A stretch of DNA of 64,000 nucleotides from Prunella strophiata. Its lineage: Eukaryota > Chordata > Aves > Passeriformes > Prunellidae. Shown piece after piece: positions 50,901 to 61,973 of this stretch. The translations under genes and the position numbers were made by a program. How positions within the stretch are numbered: position 1 is the stretch's first letter; every line of letters begins with the position of its first letter. The notes beneath the pieces are model-generated. The model was given only the letters and a program-made list of their open reading frames with translations. It did no database searches and was not told where the DNA came from. The stretch lies in assembly GCA_036583965.1 (NCBI GenBank), contig JAZBQD010000019.1, forward strand, positions 18,412,085-18,476,084, in the 5' to 3' direction.

Positions 50901-53900
50901 TGAGTCTAAAGGTAATTTAAAAAAAATCTGAATGTCAGATGGTTAAAGTAAAAAGTTTACAGAAATCTAAACATATTCAGTTTTCAGCAATATCTTTATC
51001 TGCTAAATATGTAAACCCATAAAAAAATATGTTTGTCTGACAAGCTTTATTTTCATAAAACCATTTGGACTAGTATTAATTATATTCTCTTGTTCTTTAT
51101 TAACTGGTTATTATATTACCTCTTCTATTACTTCATCCAGATGGGCACCAGGCTAAGCAGCCTGTTAATACCCTAGTTATCCTTCCTGCCCTTACTGCAG
51201 TCTGTCACCTCCATAGTGTTGTTCCTTTATTCTGGAATATTCCAAATACCTGAAGAATATTAAAAATTAACATGACTCAGACATTTTAAAGTTGAGTCTC
51301 ATGTTTATGCTTAGCAGCTGTTAAAGTCTCTTCAGTTTCTAGTAGGCTGGTATATAGTTCATCATCCCCTTAGGATTGAATAAAACATATTGTTTTTTTT
51401 CATGTGGTACAGATGTATTTATTAAATACATCTGCCAACTCTGCATCAATTTTTTAACAAATTTACCCTTTCCATTTAGTACACCTACAGCAATACAGGA
51501 TTATTATTTATCTATTCTTCTTTAAACAACAACTTTTATTTGTGATTAATTATCAGCAATGTGTTTAGTGTTTTGAATTTGTAAATCAGCTTTCTACACT
51601 TCATGTCTTTTATAGTTTTTTTCCATCTACTTCCCAGTTTTTCCTTTCTATAAATTGCACTCTTTTAATTGATTATAAATTTCTTAGCATCATCAAATTA
51701 AGTTAAAATGTACAAGAAAATAGCCCTTTTTTGTCATTGTGCTTCTGTATTTCTGGCTGTATTCAGTGTGGCTCCACAGGGACTGCTACTTGGGAAGTAT
51801 CATTTAGCAAATGGCAGAGAACAGGATGAAGATGTGTCAAGACTGACTTTGTGGAAAACATGATATCACTCAGATTTTTTAACCCATCAGCTAATTCAAA
51901 TAAGTATCTTTTGTCAATCTAAGCCGATCATGTCATAACCTTTCTTATTTAAAAGACAATGTGCAAAAATTAGAAAAAGTCATTCTTCTTGGTAGAATAT
52001 TGTGAGTACTTAGTTAAATTTTGGTTTTGTAATATATATTTCCTTATGTTCTGGAAACTGAGACTCTTTGATCCTCCAAATGATTATGATTAAATATTTA
52101 TACTAATTATTAATATTAATATTGTTGTTGTTACTATTATTACTATTATAATTGCTGCTACTATTATTATTTAAATCTTTATGTTTGAATGGGTGTAGAA
52201 TCATCACCAAAGAAAGATCCAAACTTTCAATAGATTATGTGTGAATATTATTGCAGAAAACCTGTAAATGCAGATATTGGATTGATCTTCCTTATCTACT
52301 CTGAGCAACTCAAATTCTGTGCACCCTGGAGTAATTTCAAGTAACAGTTAAACTCAATTTAAGATGAAACACCAGCTGGATTCAAACTTTAAAATTCAAT
52401 TGCCATTTTACAGTGAAACAAATGTAAAAAACCCCCAAACACAGGTCGTTAAAAACTCTCAGTAATTGCATTTCAGAGCAGTTCCTATTAAAACCTTTGT
52501 TTTCCTTGCCTGAAATCTCTGATTCCATTTGGAGAGAAGACATGCTCCAATTTAACCTTGTCTATTTATTAATGGTTTTTTTTTTTATATTGTGAAGGTT
52601 ATGAAATTGCTTCTGAACTATGACATTTTCAATTTTAAATTCCTGGTTTGAACCATCAATGAGAAAATTTCATCTGCTCCTGTAATATATATTTCTCACC
52701 TGTTTCTGTTAGTAGTAGATATGAATACAAACAGAATACAAATGTACACATATGCATACATTATGTATATTCAGAAAAAGCACTCCAAACATAGAAGACA
52801 ATTTCTCAAGTCCTGGCATAGAACCTACCAGTCCAGGACCTTACAGTTCAGCTTCTCTTTCCTGGATCATTCTGGCCTTTTCTCACCAAAAGCCCTATTT
52901 CACAAAGGGATTTTTTTTTTCCAGTTTAGGGGCTCATTAAACACAACAGAAACATAGTTTAGATATTAAATCTAATTGTTTATACTTAATAAGTTTCCAT
53001 TTACAGAGCCACTTTCATCCAGATTGATTCAAAAGCTCTTAAAAAATTATGTCTAACAGGAGTACTTGGACATTGGTGAGCAGAATGGTTCAGCTCCTGA
53101 TAACCGTTTAAATTACATAGTAAATTACAGAGGTGGAAAATCATACATCACTTTGTGCAAATCGGTGTTTAAAAAACCAAGAAGTTTAGTTCAAGCAGCA
53201 GAACTTGTACACTGACACCTTAGAGAAATTGATGTAAAAATTTCAAACACTCAAGGAGTCACCTGGGATAAAAATGCGTCAGCCTGGACTTCTGTTACCA
53301 TACATTTGAATCTCCCCCTGGGAACTTCTGTCCTCTATCAAAACAAACCTGATCATGTTTAGAGGTTTATCATTCATAGTGTAAGAAGCTGTAATTTTTT
53401 TGGGCTCATGATGCTTCCCAAAAATTTCAGGAAAACCTGTTTCGACAAGAGTTTAAGTCTCTTTACTGGTTGCATGTGTTCCTACTTCTGTCGTGTACCC
53501 CAGAATTTTCACAAATGCTCATTTTTACCCAGGCTAAGTCCCACAGACTTCTGCAGAAAGTAGATGCTGATCATTTTCACTGTGTTATACCAGACTTATA
53601 GGGGAACCAGTCCTCAGCATGTGATCAGATATATGCACTACAATAATGGCTAATATATAGAAGCAAATCCCTTCGCGATTAGCAGATGAAACTGTAAAAT
53701 CTAACTGCAAAATAAATAGACCTTTCCTGGTCAGTGTTACATCATTGATAGTTGCAAGTAATTCTATTAATTTTTCATTTGAGGAAGAATCTATTCAATA
53801 TATATTATCAAACAGGAAGCATCATTAGTCTTAGAAAACTGAAAAATGAGGATGTATAAAACCCTTGTTGCACATTTGCAAAAGGTATTAAACACACAGG

Positions 53901-55739
53901 AAGATTAACAGAATCTTTTCATGGAAAATTTACTCTTGTTAACTTGATGAAGTTATCTTAAAACCAAAAATACCCATGCTTTCTCAAGTTCAGAAAATCT
54001 AGAAGTGAATTACTATGATTGAAAATAAAAGCATTTTTTAAAAAAGTAAGTTTGAAACAGGAGACAAGCTACAAAACAATGTTCATGAGGAGCAAATAAT
54101 TGCTCATGGTCCATAGAGCAAATTTCCTGACTGAAAGCTGTAAAGCTGTCAGTTGCTAAATAAAATTTCTTTAGTGTATGGGCAATTGCAGCAAGTTTCT
54201 GCTTTGGATACATGAAATCTTACCAAGATTTAGTACTTGTACCTGTGAGCTTTAATGATGGCTTCAAGAGAGAAACCCTTGGTAGTGGGTAAAAAGACAT
54301 TAATCTAGTACTGCTTCTTTTTAAGCAGCATTTAAGCATTGTGGAAAAGTATAAAATTTGCATTTTCAGTCCCATTAGTAAAAGACTTCATCTTTATGAT
54401 AGAGATTCTTGAATTTGTCACTCTAAATTTGTTAAACTTGGGAGTTCAGCCTTTTTATTCTTCATAAACACCAGAACACCTATACAGAGACATGCATGTA
54501 TGCATACCCAGAAAGTCTGGAGCATATGATCATAGACAAAGGAGACAGCAGAAATCAGCTTTTATGAAAAAAATGATGGTACAGACAATTTTGCACAGAA
54601 AATATGCTATGGGTGTCCTGAAGAAGTCCTGAAACAGCAAGGGTAATACAATTGATTTGGTAGGGATGTCTGGTTAATTTTTCACAAGGCGTAGAGTCCT
54701 CAAAAATCAATAACTTTCTGCTGTATCTTTATTCTTCTGAATAAACTGTGTCTGTCTAAGAAACTTGATTCCTAAGCGCAGTTAGGTTCATAAAACATTC
54801 ACAGGCATACACAGCAGAAGAGAAACACAAGCTTTCCCAAGCAGCAGTGAGCATTTAACCCCAAGGTAGGACAAAGTGAATTATTCTTTGATAGAGTATT
54901 GTCCTTGCATATATATGATTTCTCTTTTTCTCTTCAGTGCTATAATTTTCTTTGTTTTGTTGGCAATACATAGGAATCTACCCAGAAATTATTTTAAAAT
55001 TTCCATTTTCCCTATGAATATTACATTTAGTCTATCACATTTTAAATTTTTAAAGCATTCAAAAGAAAGATGACTACTCTTACAAATGATACAAGCATGG
55101 ATGCACACAGCACACAGTAGGATAGCAAATACTCTTTGAAGAAAGGATAACACAGACAGAAGAATAACAAAATACAGAAACTCTGAGAGATCAGTATAAA
55201 ACCAAGGAATTTTACCTAGAGGAGAATGGAGCAAACTCCACCTTGAATAACACATTGTGAAACCTAGCTTGTGCTATGTTAACAACTAAGTTAATCTTTC
55301 TGCATCAGATCTATTTAGGTCCATAGCTTATAGAACATCTAGGGAAATAAATCTATTGCAATAAGTGCCTGTATTTACCTGTCTGAAACCAAACTATGTA
55401 AATATCTTTCTTCAAAATCTACTGACCATGATTACACAACTGTATTGCTCCTGACCTCAGTTACAATCTTCCAAGTGTTTTAAATTTGTCTTTTCATCAT
55501 ACTCTGTGCTAAGCTGGTCTCCAGGAAAATTTTTCATCATACCAGATGGACATCCAAAATAATTGAGACATATCCTGAGCAGGAACCTCTTCAGCTCATA
55601 TGACAGTCCATAGTCAAGGGTTGCATCCTAAGCAGGAACCTTTAAACACATGAAAATCAGTTAGGCAACAGTCATTGCCATTCCTGTTCCTAGAGACAGG
55701 TAAATTAGTTTTGAACAGCTGTGATGAGCTGATGCTGGC
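47961..55739. other. AT-rich noncoding stretch
   Basis: No gene is seen. The 48.5-49.0 kb part is GC-richer than its surroundings but matches no family I know. A T tract lies at 50708-50726, a degenerate (ATT)n array at 52083-52173 and a T run near 52911. The string CAGGAACCT preceded by CCT.AG recurs at about 55575 and 55627. Frames of up to 88 codons are motif-free. Confidence 0.5.
52083..52173. repeat. Imperfect (ATT)n array
   Basis: Degenerate ATT, TTG and ACT trinucleotides run for about 90 bp, similar in style to the array at 45.8 kb but with no shared flanks. Confidence 0.7.
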
Positions 55740-56840
55740 TGGATGACCTGGAAGAAAAACCATTCTGAGGTGGGCCTTGAGGAAGAATGTGCCCTTGAGC
55801 AGATCAAACAGCAAATAGCTGTGCAGAAGCTCCTGAGCCTGTTCAGACAGGACCAGCTGTGCAAAACATACCCTACACTGCAGCTGGGGAGCAGGGCCTC
55901 CCAGGGAGCCTCTGGCAGAGCACCGCAGGAAAAACCTGGGGTTGACCATTAGAATTTTGGAGTTGGTGTTAATGAGGATAAGAAGGCCACTCTACTCCAA
56001 CAGAAAAAGAGATGCCAGCAGCCTATGAGGGGGTTCAAACCACCTCAGAAGTTGTTGGGACAGAAGCATGTCTCCTCTTGGCACCACAATTGTCCATTCT
56101 GCACTGGATGTTCAAAGGACACATCCCCTCAACCCATCCCACATCCAGTGTGACATGGAGTATGTGGGCGAGCCTGAATGGGAGCCCCCAACTTCCCAGG
56201 AGTCCTGTAAGAGACTATGCACTGGTCAGAAGGCAGATATTTTAGAGCATTGCCTGAAAAGGTGACTTGTGCCCAAGAAGCACCTCAAAAGAGACTATGC
56301 TCTATTCACTGATGGATTCTGCCATGTGGTAGGAAACCATTGGAGGTGGAAAGCTGATGTGTGGAATCCCACACAAGTCATTGGGGAAGGCAAGTCAAGC
56401 CAATTTGTAGAAGTGAAAGCTCTCCAGCTAGTTCCTAGAGACTGCTGAACAAGAAAAGTGGCCTGTACTTTATCTCTACACTGACTCCTGGATGGTCTGT
56501 GGGGGTGGCTGCAGCAATGAAAGAAAACCAATTGGCAATGCTGAAGTAAAGTCATCTGGGCTGCTGCATTGTGGCAGGACATCACCACACAGGCAGAAAA
56601 CATCACTGAAAGTGCATCACGCAGATGCTCACATGCCCACTGAAGAATATCCAAACAGTGAACAGGCAGGCAAAATTGTCAAGACTGAAATAGCTAAGGC
56701 AGATACAGACTGGGAGTGAAAGGGTAAGCTATTTATAGCCCAATAGGGCCATGAAACATCAGGGCATCTGATATGAGGGGGAGGTCTGGCAAATTGACTA
56801 CATTGGACCACTCCCATGAACACGCCAAGGCAAGAGCCCA
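55740..56840 (+). pseudogene. Decayed ERV pol: RT tail, RNase H, integrase stub
   Basis: A second 5'-truncated retroviral pol in the same orientation as the one at 31.6 kb. The frame at 55743-55952 (ECALEQIKQQIAVQ) resembles the region joining reverse transcriptase to RNase H. RNase H follows with YALFTDGF (Asp at 56311-56313) and, in a different frame, LYTDSW (Asp at 56483-56485). After the RNase H end, the zinc-binding part of integrase appears to be missing, and the core begins at VWQIDYIGPLP (Asp at 56796-56798), stopped at once by TGA (56817-56819). Similarity ends near 56840. At least three reading frames are needed to follow it, so it is long dead. Confidence 0.72.
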
Positions 56841-57060
56841 TGAAAGGGAAAAATAATATCTATCTGGGAAAGTATTGGGGATGTAGTTAATGAAAATGTA
56901 TGTTTGGTATAGAGATGGTCTAAGGATTTAATTTAAATTGTAGGTGTGGGTAAGAAGGGATTTCAATAAAGAGAAATAATGGTATGGAATAGTTGGAAGA
57001 TATATAAATTGTCATTAAGGACACAGATAAAGTCACTAGTTATAATAGCAAGTTCCAGAA
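56841..57060. other. AT-rich sequence between ERV pol stub and nested LTR
   Basis: About 220 bp with no pol similarity. It may be ERV 3' internal sequence, or a leftward continuation of the minus-strand LTR insertion that starts at 57061. The string GGTATGGAATA occurs here (about 56981) and again near 57357, flanking the insertion. Confidence 0.4.
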
Positions 57061-57322
57061 TGTTACCTTGCCGTAAAAAGTCCATACCTTTTTACAAGTT
57101 CTATTCTAGCAGTGCTGACTGCATCCTTCTTCTTCGCCACAGCGCTGCTAACTGAAGTCTGTCTCTTCCTGCTTTCCTGGTCCCTCCTCTTATATTACTC
57201 AAATTCATTGGAGGTACCTGTGTCCTATTAAGGGCACACCTGTTCTAAATCTTAGTAATCAGACCAGCTGCAACTCTTTAATGGGGTAAAATTACCTTCA
57301 GTAATCTGAATTATCTCCCACA
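57061..57322 (-). mobile_element. Nested LTR-like insertion, opposite orientation
   Basis: Read on the minus strand, this 262-bp segment begins TGTGGGAGATAATTCAGATT and ends GGCAAGGTAACA, so it has the TG...CA ends of a retroviral LTR. It carries a TATA-like AATATAAGAGGAGGG in mid-element, and GC-richer sequence follows the TATA position as in an R region. Its orientation is opposite to the ERV it interrupts. No clean target-site duplication is visible (CAGAA left, ATAAA right), and the left edge could lie further out. The family is not identified; an ERVK-like solo LTR is the best guess. Confidence 0.42.
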
Positions 57323-57378
57323 ATAAATTATGTAGAATCTGAGTATGATGCAAAATGGTATGGAATAATGGTACAGAT

Positions 57379-57955
57379 TGTATTGGGTCTGGCTGAACTG
57401 GAGTTCATTTTCCCATACAGCCTTCACTGTACTGTGCTTTACATTGGTAGCTGGAAAGGTGTTGACAAAATGCATTTTGGCTACAGATGAGCAGTGCTGG
57501 CACACCATCAGGGCTGTCTCTATAACATTCACATACGTATCAAGACAAAATCCTGGGAGGGGACACAACCAGGCCAGCTGACCTAAGTTAGCCATAGGGA
57601 TATTCCATATCAGATGATGTCAGCTCAGATATAAAAACTAAGGGAGAGAGGAGGAACAGGGGTGAGGGTTATTTTTTCTTTTGCAGTGTTTGCCTTCTGA
57701 AGCCACTGTTAGTGTGCTGGAGCCCTACTTCCTGAGAGGTGTGTGAACATCGCCCAGTGATGGGAAGTAAAGATCAATTTTCCCCCCCTTTGCTCCTGTG
57801 CAGGCAATCTTTTACTTTTCTTATTTTTTCACTTAAGTAAACTGTCTTAGCCTACTAGTTGCTTTCCATCTTATTTTCTTACCTCTGTCCCAGTAGAGTC
57901 AGTGATGCAGTGGCTTGGTTGGCATCTGCTGTCCAGCCAAGGTCAACCCACTACA
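57379..57955 (+). mobile_element. Near-complete 3' LTR of the 55.7-kb ERV
   Basis: The LTR opens TGTATTGGGTCTGGCTGAAC and closes GGTCAACCCACTACA, giving TG...CA ends and about 577 bp. It carries the GCCATAGGGATATTCCATAT signature (57590-57609), a good TATA box (TATAAAAA, 57630-57637), T-rich U5 sequence and a CTGTCTTAGCC stretch near 57842. It follows the pol remnant in the expected orientation, so it is most likely that element's 3' LTR. It is related to, but of a different subtype from, the LTRs at 26.8 and 33.1 kb, judging by its start. Confidence 0.65.
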
Positions 57956-58726
57956 AGAGCACTCACCTCTGCTCCTTCATCTGCCTGTCCTTTCCACCTC
58001 AGAGCCAGTCAGTTACAGGCAGTGAGTGAAAATGCTGGAAGATGGGACAACTTCACTCAAACTTAACCCATTTTCTAGAATAATTTTGACATATTCCCTC
58101 TTCAAAATTTGTATTTTAAGTGTTTTGCAGACATTCATACATACTTGTCCTACTTTTGTTATAGAAAGACTATTTAGAAGGTCTGTAACCAATTTGTTGT
58201 GGCAATAAGGAGGGAATGAGAATTACTTAATTAGAACTAAAATAACAACTACTCCTCCAGACACTGTGCAATGAAGTGCATGACTGGGATGCAAGCCTGC
58301 AGTAGTGGATGTCACCTTGAGTACAGTTATTTAATTGTCATATCTTCAAAGGCACAAACACATCCTTACAGGTAGATGCAAGGCACGTTACAACATACAT
58401 TGAAGTATGGAGTCAAAGATCTATGCAGCTGCTACAAACTTGGAGAATGCTAAACAATTGTAAACTTCAGTGGATTGTTTTTTTCTCACAGAATCAATGA
58501 TCAAGAGGGTGTAAAAACCTGGATTCATCCTGAGGACTTTCCTGTCATAAAATTATTTCTGAGGAAACATTACAGCAGTGAAGACAAGTAACCTTAGCAG
58601 CAGAGATTACTCTGGACTCTGGTTACAGAAATTTCCATTATTGCAGGCAACTGGCCATGGTGTTGGTCAGAAATTTTTTTTTAGAAAATAAACCTCTAGA
58701 TTCTACAACTATGTAGTTTTGTTGGC

Positions 58727-58840
58727 TTTTTTTTTTTTTTTGTTTGGTTTTTTGGGTTTTTTTTTTTTGTCTTATTAATTCAGTGTAGTACCATTTGAGG
58801 TTTGGTGGGGCTTTTTTTGTTTGTATTTCTTTTTTTCAGG
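58727..58840. repeat. T/G-rich low-complexity tract
   Basis: Two T runs (15 and 12 bp) are separated by GTTTGGTTTTTTGGG. A near-identical GTTTGGTTTTTTGGG occurs at 43844-43858, which suggests a common simple-sequence type rather than a shared element. Confidence 0.7.
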
Positions 58841-60440
58841 AAACTTATAGAAGCATGCAGGAGAAAAAGAAAGAAAATACCATTAATTTTGCTTTGACTT
58901 ATACATCTCCTTTTCCTGGATCCTGATTTTTCAAATTTTACTTCACAGATTTTAATGACCTTTTAAAAAATTTTCTGTGTATGTGGTACAGAGAAATATA
59001 GCCTTATTGCTCATCACCTCCAATACATACAGTTATCCTTCTTATATCTCAAGGGCAAACTGTAATTGGTTGGGAGCAGGAGCATGCATGAGCACTGAAC
59101 TATGTCAGTATCTGACTGGATTACATTGGTATATAAGTAGATTCTATAAGACTGCTAAGTTTGCCTGAAACTTCACAATAGGTTTTCTTATGAGTTATCT
59201 GCCATCACCTAAACATGTTATAATTTGAGTTACACTGGCAGACAGCCTTTCTCAAAGCTGCACAGTGTTCCAATCCATATCCATGCACAGGACAGTAAAC
59301 TGACTTTGCATCCTACTGCAATCATTAGAGAAGAGCTCTCCCACAGATAAGCCATTGTAACAAATTTTTATTTCATCTTACAGGAACTAACATTCCATAA
59401 CACTTCCTAATTCTGGATGCTTCAGACAAGTGTAAGACATTTTACTGATTGTGGAAAAAATTTAAATTCTTTCTTTTGAATGGGAGAATGATGGAAGCAG
59501 ATTGATAGTCATTCTCTGTGGAATTAAATTAATAAGATCTTAGTTACCTAATTTCTCCAAGATCCCTGGCATCCAGAGATCTGCAATAAGGATAAATTTG
59601 GGTTTAGGATTAGAATTGTCATAAATTTACCTTAAGTTTCTAGATGGAATGAAACCAAGGCCAGTCAATATCTACAAATTTCCTTTGGTTTAATGTCAAG
59701 TCCTTAAACTATCTCTGGTTTTCATGAGAGCATACTCATTAGCCTGGGATTAGCAAAGAGTGCATCTGTATTTTTGCCCTTTTATAATTTCTGCTGCATT
59801 TTGTTCCTAGATCAAAATTCATTTTGTGTTAAGGTTACATTACAAGAATTTTGCATTAATCTACTGAAAATAAGTATATACATATATAAAACCATAGTAT
59901 GGTACTTTCATAACTGTACGTATTTTTTTCTATGCCTTTTTCCAAGTACCATTTGAAATTTCTCACTGCATGAAAAATTGTCTTGGAACTTCAAATGCAA
60001 GACAAAAATGCATTTTTAACTCTAATTTGTCCATAACCATTGTCATTGAACAAAGACAACGCTAGTTTTTAAACCATGCTCTATAATAACAAGAGGAATG
60101 ATAATAACACATGCTGAATGCATAAGTAAAATGCCAATGACTGGAAGATTAAGGCTCTCTTTTGACTTCATGGAACACATTTCACAGCTGGTATTTCAGC
60201 AGAAGCCTGCTTTGTGCAAAAAATTGTTGCCAAGGAAAATATTTCATTTTAAAAGCATTTTTTACTTTATCGGTTGTTTGTTTCAGAGTACTGAAGGGCT
60301 TATGGAGAATATTTTGGTTTAAAGCATATAAAAAAGAAAATTATTTCTTTAACAGATTTGCTCAATTAATCTTTTTCTTTCCTCAATTAAATTGATTTTA
60401 TTTTCTAAAAGCATATTAGGTTTAGAGGCACATTAGGTGT

Positions 60441-60473
60441 AGAAGTTGAAGGACATGGAAAAGTTCAACTTCT
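60441..60473. repeat. Hairpin with 10-bp perfect arms
   Basis: AGAAGTTGAA (60441-60450) and TTCAACTTCT (60464-60473) are exact reverse complements around a 13-base loop. There is no known RNA match and no terminator-like T run. Confidence 0.6.
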
Positions 60474-61661
60474 GTTGCTCATGCCCAGATTCATCAAAGT
60501 TCAGCACATTTGGAAATCAATAGAGCCCCCTTCTTCCTCTTCCATCCTTTCTTCCATCACTTTCCCTGATGCTCTCCTTTCCAAGTGCTCTACAGTCCTG
60601 TAACTCTTATCTCCTATTTGCCCATAAAAGTAAATGCAAATTATTCTTTGAATATTTTCCAAGTTGAAGCTAAGTGATGTTTCAGAATGGTGCATGGGTG
60701 AGATTTTAGAAAGCTTTCACCCAAATTAACTTTTAACCAGTGCTCCAGTGTAGCAGCTCCAGCTTTCAGAGCACCAACTCTTGGTCCCATGGAGGCCAGG
60801 GTTAGAACTTTATTATTTTCTACAGGGTCAGTATTTAATCTTGAGTTTATGGCCAAATAGGAAATATAACAAAACTGTTTTCCCCTATGCACACAGAGGA
60901 TTTCTCAAGCTTTTTGGTAGAAAAATCAAAACAGTGTTTTTCTATGAACTCCTTCATATAGGATATGTTATTCATTTCAAGAATTGTGAAAAATTAGTGC
61001 TTCTGCAAGTATTTGCAGGCTGGTTTTTTACCTAGTTAAAGGTCCTCTGCAAGCCAAGTGGCATAAACTCAAGATGAGACATAACAGTAGTGGGAACTTG
61101 CTATAGTTCTCCCTGTTTCCCTTTGTGGTCGACCATGAAAAATTTTCTAGCTGATGTAAGGCACGTTGCTGGACTTGAGAGGGACATTCAGTGCTTCACT
61201 GCTGCAGTTTTGACCAGAGGATCTTTTCTGCAGCTTCCAAAAAATCATTTAGTCATGGAAGGGCCAGAAAAATAAGTGAGTAACTGACAAACCACAGATA
61301 ATATTACAAGATGCTCTTGTTGACAGTGTCAGGTTATACATCTTTTTATTCCTTTTAACTGCATGCAATGTTGGAGGGTCTCTCAGGAAACACAGTACCA
61401 GTGACATTCAAGGTACTAGTTTGGAGGCAATTGCTTTAAAAAACTCAGCCTCTGGGAATTCCTGAAGTTTTATTCAGGAAATGGATCAACTGATATTCAT
61501 AAATGGATCAACTGTATAATTTAGAAGTTTCCAGATAAAGTGAGACTAAATGTGATTGTAAAGGACAACTATATTAATTATTTTCTGAGGAAGAATATAA
61601 ATAACTCATGGGAGTGAAAAAGCTGGTACAAAAAGATTAGATTTGAGCTAAATTATGAGAC

Positions 61662-61687
61662 AAAAAAAAAAAAAAAAAAAAAAAAAA
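61662..61687. repeat. Poly(A) tract, 26 bp
   Basis: Twenty-six uninterrupted A are preceded by sequence with no recognisable retrocopy body and no AATAAA within 30 bases. It is best treated as a homopolymer. Confidence 0.85.
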
Positions 61688-61930
61688 GGAGAAATAAACT
61701 CCAAATCCACTCTGTGATGCATAAAACACTGACCAAGAATATAACACTAAAAATGGTTTGGATTATTACCTCTGATAAATCAAGCTAGTCTTCATGTTTA
61801 TGAGCCTCAACTCTCTACAGCTTTCATAAAAAATACTGAATAAACTCTACAAGCATGTTAGTTTACTATTGTTATTGCAATGTCTCTAAAATGCAATCTA
61901 CTATTGTTTTTATTACACTTTTAGGTCAGG

Positions 61931-61973
61931 AAAAGTGAAAAGTTTTCACTTTTTTTTTTTTTTTTTTTTTTTT
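61931..61973. repeat. Palindrome merging into a poly(T) tract
   Basis: AAAAGTGAAAA (61931-61941), a single G, and TTTTCACTTTT (61943-61953) form 11-bp perfect arms. The right arm continues as T to 61973. The GTGAAAA/TTTTCAC halves resemble interferon-response half-sites, but spacing and context do not support a real element. Confidence 0.6.

Noticed and set aside
56295..56654. 119-codon minus-strand ORF
   Set aside because: Antisense to the RNase H part of the second ERV remnant.
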